This document shows, piece after piece, positions 32,427 through 35,383 of a stretch of 35,383 bases of DNA. Origin of the DNA: an uncultured Candidatus Poseidoniales archaeon (GTDB lineage Archaea > Thermoplasmatota > Poseidoniia > Poseidoniales > Poseidoniaceae). Where the stretch lies: NCBI GenBank assembly GCA_905182635.1, contig CAJJCM010000043.1, positions 1 to 35,383 of the forward strand, in the 5' to 3' direction. The position numbers and the translations under genes were made by a program. Within the stretch, counting starts at the first letter, position 1. Each line of letters begins with the position of its first letter. Below the pieces are notes generated by a model, which did not search any database, was not told the origin of the DNA, and saw only the letters and a program-made list of their open reading frames with translations.

Positions 32427-34037
32427 ATGGTTATGGGTTCCTGCCCCTATTGCCAAAGTGTCACCTATACGGGTGATACGATTTGCTACACCTGTGGTAG
32501 GATTTTGGCAAATATACGTTCCAGTAAATTTGCAATGGAGCAACAATTCCATAAAGGCAGTATGGATACAACCTACAAAATGACCAAAAAGCCAACGAAA
32601 GGAGGCATGGTTCAAACTCATCTTGGCCGTTCAATCAATATAATGAAAACACAGAGAAACCGAACTCGCCATTTGGTCTTACTGTTTTTTGTCGCTTTCA
32701 TAATGCTTTCACCTCAAGTTCGTGAAAACTTATTTCAAAAATGGGCCCCTGGCGTTCAAGAATATTTCCAGGGCATAGTTGCACCCTACCACCTCTATCC
32801 GAACGAAGCAACCTTTACGCTTGATCGAACTATTACCGTTGTGAATTCAAATTCAAATGGGTGGTTGCATGAAGATATTGTGATTCCATCTGATGTTGAT
32901 TCGCTAACCGGCGAAGACTACGATTTCAAATATGGCGATTCTGGAGTCTTGCCGAGTCCAACCACTAAAATTCAGAAAGTAGAGTCGATTAAGCTCTCTA
33001 TCGACGATGGGGATTCAATGATTGATGACCTCATTAATATTCCAACGGATGGTTCGTACCTGTCTTATGAAAACAAAACAATCACATCAAAAGGGCATTA
33101 TGTCTGGTGGCCAGGTTATGATGAATTAGATAATTTATCCTGCGGTGTAGGGAATTGCGTAAAGATGGAATTTAGACTTGGACCGGGCGAAATAGTAGTG
33201 TTTTCCTTCGAAGTTAAAATTACGAGCACATCGTATACCTGGTGGGATGCAAATCGCGTTGATTCTCGAGTTATCGGTGGGGATGAAGGTATTAACGTCG
33301 ACAACAGTGGTACTTTCAGTGATGCTGAACTCCGTGGCTCTGGTGAAAAAGTCCGGGATTTCTCAAACCCAACTTGGTATGATAGAGGCGTAAGAAATGG
33401 TGAAAATGCAGGATATGCAATCAACGCTCAGCATGAGCTTGTCAATTCAACTGCTTCACTGATCTCTGCAAGTTTACCAGAAGGTCTCAAAGACAATGCA
33501 TACGCATTTTCACGAGCTGCATTTGATTACTTGCACGAGCATGTGAGCTACGATAAGCAAGCACCGCTTATTGCGAGAAGTGGTCCACTTTGTCTTGAGG
33601 ATTCGACCGGTGACTGTGACGAACAAACCAATGCTTTCTTGTCTTTGCTACGGGTAAAGAATCTCCCTGGTTGGTATGTATTCGGTGCTTTGGCCGATGG
33701 CGACTATCTGCATTGGGAGGGGCACGCTTGGGGCTACATTTTACTCCCTATGAGTGAATCATGGTGTAACGACCGAAACATCGAATTGAATACATGTTTT
33801 GTTGAAGCATCAGTCGATGTCGTAAACAATAAGTGGCTGTTACACACTCCGAATGCCTACATTTCTTGGATTGAAGAGCCCGATAGTACGGGGACTCTTC
33901 TAAGTAATTATTACTCTCCTGCAAGGTATTCATCCAACGGACTTGACCGGTCACCTCCGCATTATTCGACTGTTGGTGATGTCGATATAGTCGGTGGCAA
34001 ATACCAAGTCAAGATTTTGGCAGAAAATTTACGGTGA
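32427..34037 (+). CDS. Zinc ribbon - membrane helix - transglutaminase-like protein
   Basis: The 536-residue product has an N-terminal zinc ribbon (C6/C9 CPYC, C20/C23 CYTC), a basic linker and one hydrophobic helix at about 82-98 (HLVLLFFVAFIML). A beta-rich region of about 250 residues follows, then a transglutaminase-like core. The core has C397 in TGDCDEQTNAFLSLLR and H433 in EGHAWGYILLP. The usual DPT with the third catalytic residue is not seen; D464 (VDVVNNKW) or nearby E could replace it. Topology puts the ribbon inside and the core outside. Such cores can be proteases, amidases or crosslinkers. Starts at 32427, 32433 and GTG 32346 are possible; GATATAAC at 32350-32357 could be a TATA box, which would favour 32427. 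TrkA follows after 5 bases. Confidence 0.82.
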   Translation: MVMGSCPYCQSVTYTGDTICYTCGRILANIRSSKFAMEQQFHKGSMDTTYKMTKKPTKGGMVQTHLGRSINIMKTQRNRTRHLVLLFFVAFIMLSPQVRENLFQKWAPGVQEYFQGIVAPYHLYPNEATFTLDRTITVVNSNSNGWLHEDIVIPSDVDSLTGEDYDFKYGDSGVLPSPTTKIQKVESIKLSIDDGDSMIDDLINIPTDGSYLSYENKTITSKGHYVWWPGYDELDNLSCGVGNCVKMEFRLGPGEIVVFSFEVKITSTSYTWWDANRVDSRVIGGDEGINVDNSGTFSDAELRGSGEKVRDFSNPTWYDRGVRNGENAGYAINAQHELVNSTASLISASLPEGLKDNAYAFSRAAFDYLHEHVSYDKQAPLIARSGPLCLEDSTGDCDEQTNAFLSLLRVKNLPGWYVFGALADGDYLHWEGHAWGYILLPMSESWCNDRNIELNTCFVEASVDVVNNKWLLHTPNAYISWIEEPDSTGTLLSNYYSPARYSSNGLDRSPPHYSTVGDVDIVGGKYQVKILAENLR

Positions 34038-34042
34038 TACGT

Positions 34043-35383
34043 ATGAGAATTATTATTGGCGGAGCAGGTCGAGTTGGAACCGACATGGCGCGTGCACTGC
34101 GTGCTGAGGACATGGATGTCGTTCTCGTAGATTCGGATTCACGCGCTGTAAAAAATGCACAGAGTCTCGACGTTCTCGTCATCCATGGTGATTTGCTTAC
34201 TCGAGAAAAATTGTATGAGGCAGGAATTGGCGAAGCCGAAGTGTTTGTTGCAGCTACCAATTCTGATGAACGTAATCTTCTTGCGTGTGCCCTTGCTCAC
34301 CATGCACACAATGAACAAAGTGGTCCAAAAGCAAAACCACTGTTATCCATCTGCCGTGTTCGAAATATGAATTATGTTCGCGAGCAAGATGAAGGTAAAC
34401 TTCAGGAATGGGCAAAGGTGCATCACGTTGTTAATCCACTTGAAGGTGCGATTCGCCGACTTCATTCTGGCTTGCGTTCAGCAGCCATCGAAGAGGTGAT
34501 TCCGTTCGGCCATGATGCGTTCATTGTCGAATTGGATGTTACCAGCAAGGCAACCCACGTTGTGTTCCAAAGCCTTCGTGATGCCAGCAAAATGATTGAG
34601 GGTGGAATTCCGTTAATTGTTGGTTTGAAGCGTGAAAGTGAAAAGAGCCTCGTACCAGATGGCGATTTCATGCTCATGCCAAATGATCGAATTGCGGTTG
34701 CTACAACAGGTCTTTCAAGTTTCAATCGAATTCTAAGTATTTTTGGTCATGAAGCAACGGATTTCCCAACTCAACCCCGAGTGGCGGTAATTGGTGCCAA
34801 TAAAACCGGTCAACGTATTGCTGACGACTGGTTAAAAGCAGGTGCTTCAGTAACTGTTATCGAACGAGATTTACAAGTTGCAAATACGTTATCTGGTACT
34901 GATATTGGTTCAAATCCGTTACTGGAAGTGATTCACGGCGACCATTTAGATCGTGACATTTTGACAGAAATTGGAATTTCAGAACATCATATTGCTATAG
35001 CGGCTCTTGAAGATGATTTGGCCAGCATTGCAGCAGCTTTGCTTGCCAGTGATATGGGTGTGCAACGCACAGGTTTACTTCTCTATGATGCGGACTTAGT
35101 GAAAGTAACGCAGAGAATGGGTATTACGTTTGCAGTCGACCGTAAACGAGTGGCCGTCGATAATATGTTAGCACAAATTCATACCAAAACTGCGGGCGGT
35201 TATGCAATCTTATCCAATATCCCAAACATTATTGGAGTCAGTATGCCCGTTTCAGGGGATGCAAAATTTGCAGGAAAGCGGATTCTTGAGGCATCGTTTC
35301 CTGATTGGATGCGAATTGCCTTTATTCAACGTCGAAACACGAACGGTACTTGGGAATCATTGCGACCTTCTCCGGACAAAACT
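34043..35383 (+). CDS. trkA: TrkA-type potassium uptake regulatory protein (3' partial)
   Basis: TrkA is the cytoplasmic NAD-binding gating subunit of Trk/Ktr potassium channels. ATG 34043 opens MRIIIGGAGRVGTDMARAL with the GxGxxG Rossmann motif (G7-G12), followed by VDSD at the end of the second strand and HGDLLTREKLYEAG. A second copy begins around residue 250 with VAVIGANKTGQRIADDW and IHGDHLDRDILTEIGI, so it has the duplicated RCK_N-RCK_C plan of E. coli TrkA (458 residues). The 447 residues in the window run off the right edge with no stop, so only the end is missing. No TrkH is visible in the window. It lies 5 bases after the transglutaminase-like gene. Confidence 0.92.
   Translation, partial: MRIIIGGAGRVGTDMARALRAEDMDVVLVDSDSRAVKNAQSLDVLVIHGDLLTREKLYEAGIGEAEVFVAATNSDERNLLACALAHHAHNEQSGPKAKPLLSICRVRNMNYVREQDEGKLQEWAKVHHVVNPLEGAIRRLHSGLRSAAIEEVIPFGHDAFIVELDVTSKATHVVFQSLRDASKMIEGGIPLIVGLKRESEKSLVPDGDFMLMPNDRIAVATTGLSSFNRILSIFGHEATDFPTQPRVAVIGANKTGQRIADDWLKAGASVTVIERDLQVANTLSGTDIGSNPLLEVIHGDHLDRDILTEIGISEHHIAIAALEDDLASIAAALLASDMGVQRTGLLLYDADLVKVTQRMGITFAVDRKRVAVDNMLAQIHTKTAGGYAILSNIPNIIGVSMPVSGDAKFAGKRILEASFPDWMRIAFIQRRNTNGTWESLRPSPDKT

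Overview
The window is a stretch of archaeal chromosome, most likely from a planktonic Marine Group II euryarchaeon (Candidatus Poseidoniales). Clearly archaeal genes are aIF5A with the hypusine-site lysine, TrmY, SRP54, an ArsA/Get3-type ATPase, an archaeal-type CoaBC and a tRNA-Gln with no encoded CCA end. The Marine Group II assignment is inferred from the large secreted proteins with aspartate-rich calcium-binding repeats, a PGF-CTERM-like anchor, an OPT peptide transporter and acyl-CoA catabolism genes. Genes are tightly packed on both strands. No gap between genes exceeds about 120 bases, so there is no long empty stretch. I see no insertion sequence, integrase, CRISPR array or rRNA.

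Layout. 1-5529 (+): a small unknown protein cut off or starting at the left edge, a SelO protein AMPylase, a two-helix membrane protein overlapping a small zinc-ribbon protein, a sterol desaturase/fatty acid hydroxylase family enzyme, and a basic disordered protein. 5591-9996: an isovaleryl-CoA-dehydrogenase-like enzyme (+), then two minus genes (a coiled-coil membrane protein and an AlkA-type DNA glycosylase), then on + an HD phosphohydrolase, tRNA-Gln(UUG) and 3-hydroxyacyl-CoA dehydrogenase. 9999-14648 (+): an unknown membrane protein and an 1174-residue surface protein built from three cysteine-rich modules, calcium repeats and a PGF-CTERM-like tail. 14722-15913 (+): an SDR oxidoreductase and aIF5A, followed by a perfect inverted repeat. 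16003-23264 (+): a transport block (UMF1-type MFS, a membrane-anchored hexapeptide-repeat protein, an OPT oligopeptide transporter, a DMT exporter), then SurE. 23255-25165 (-): TrmY and CoaBC. 25228-25851 (+): a membrane protein with a zinc ribbon. 25855-31300 (-): an apparent operon of ArsA-like ATPase, SRP54 and a GDSL esterase with a long calcium-repeat stalk. 31349-35383 (+): a polytopic membrane protein, a zinc-ribbon/transglutaminase membrane protein and a TrkA-type potassium regulatory protein cut by the right edge.

Several genes fit a heterotroph that feeds on protein and lipid: OPT uptake, acyl-CoA oxidation steps, and surface-attached esterase and transglutaminase-like proteins. SRP54 beside the ArsA/Get3-like ATPase puts two membrane-protein targeting NTPases in one probable transcription unit, followed by a surface protein that would need export. 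The least explained material is the six-cysteine repeat module of the 1174-residue protein, the zinc-ribbon/transglutaminase fusion, the inverted repeat at 15930-15952 and the altered active-site residues in CoaBC.
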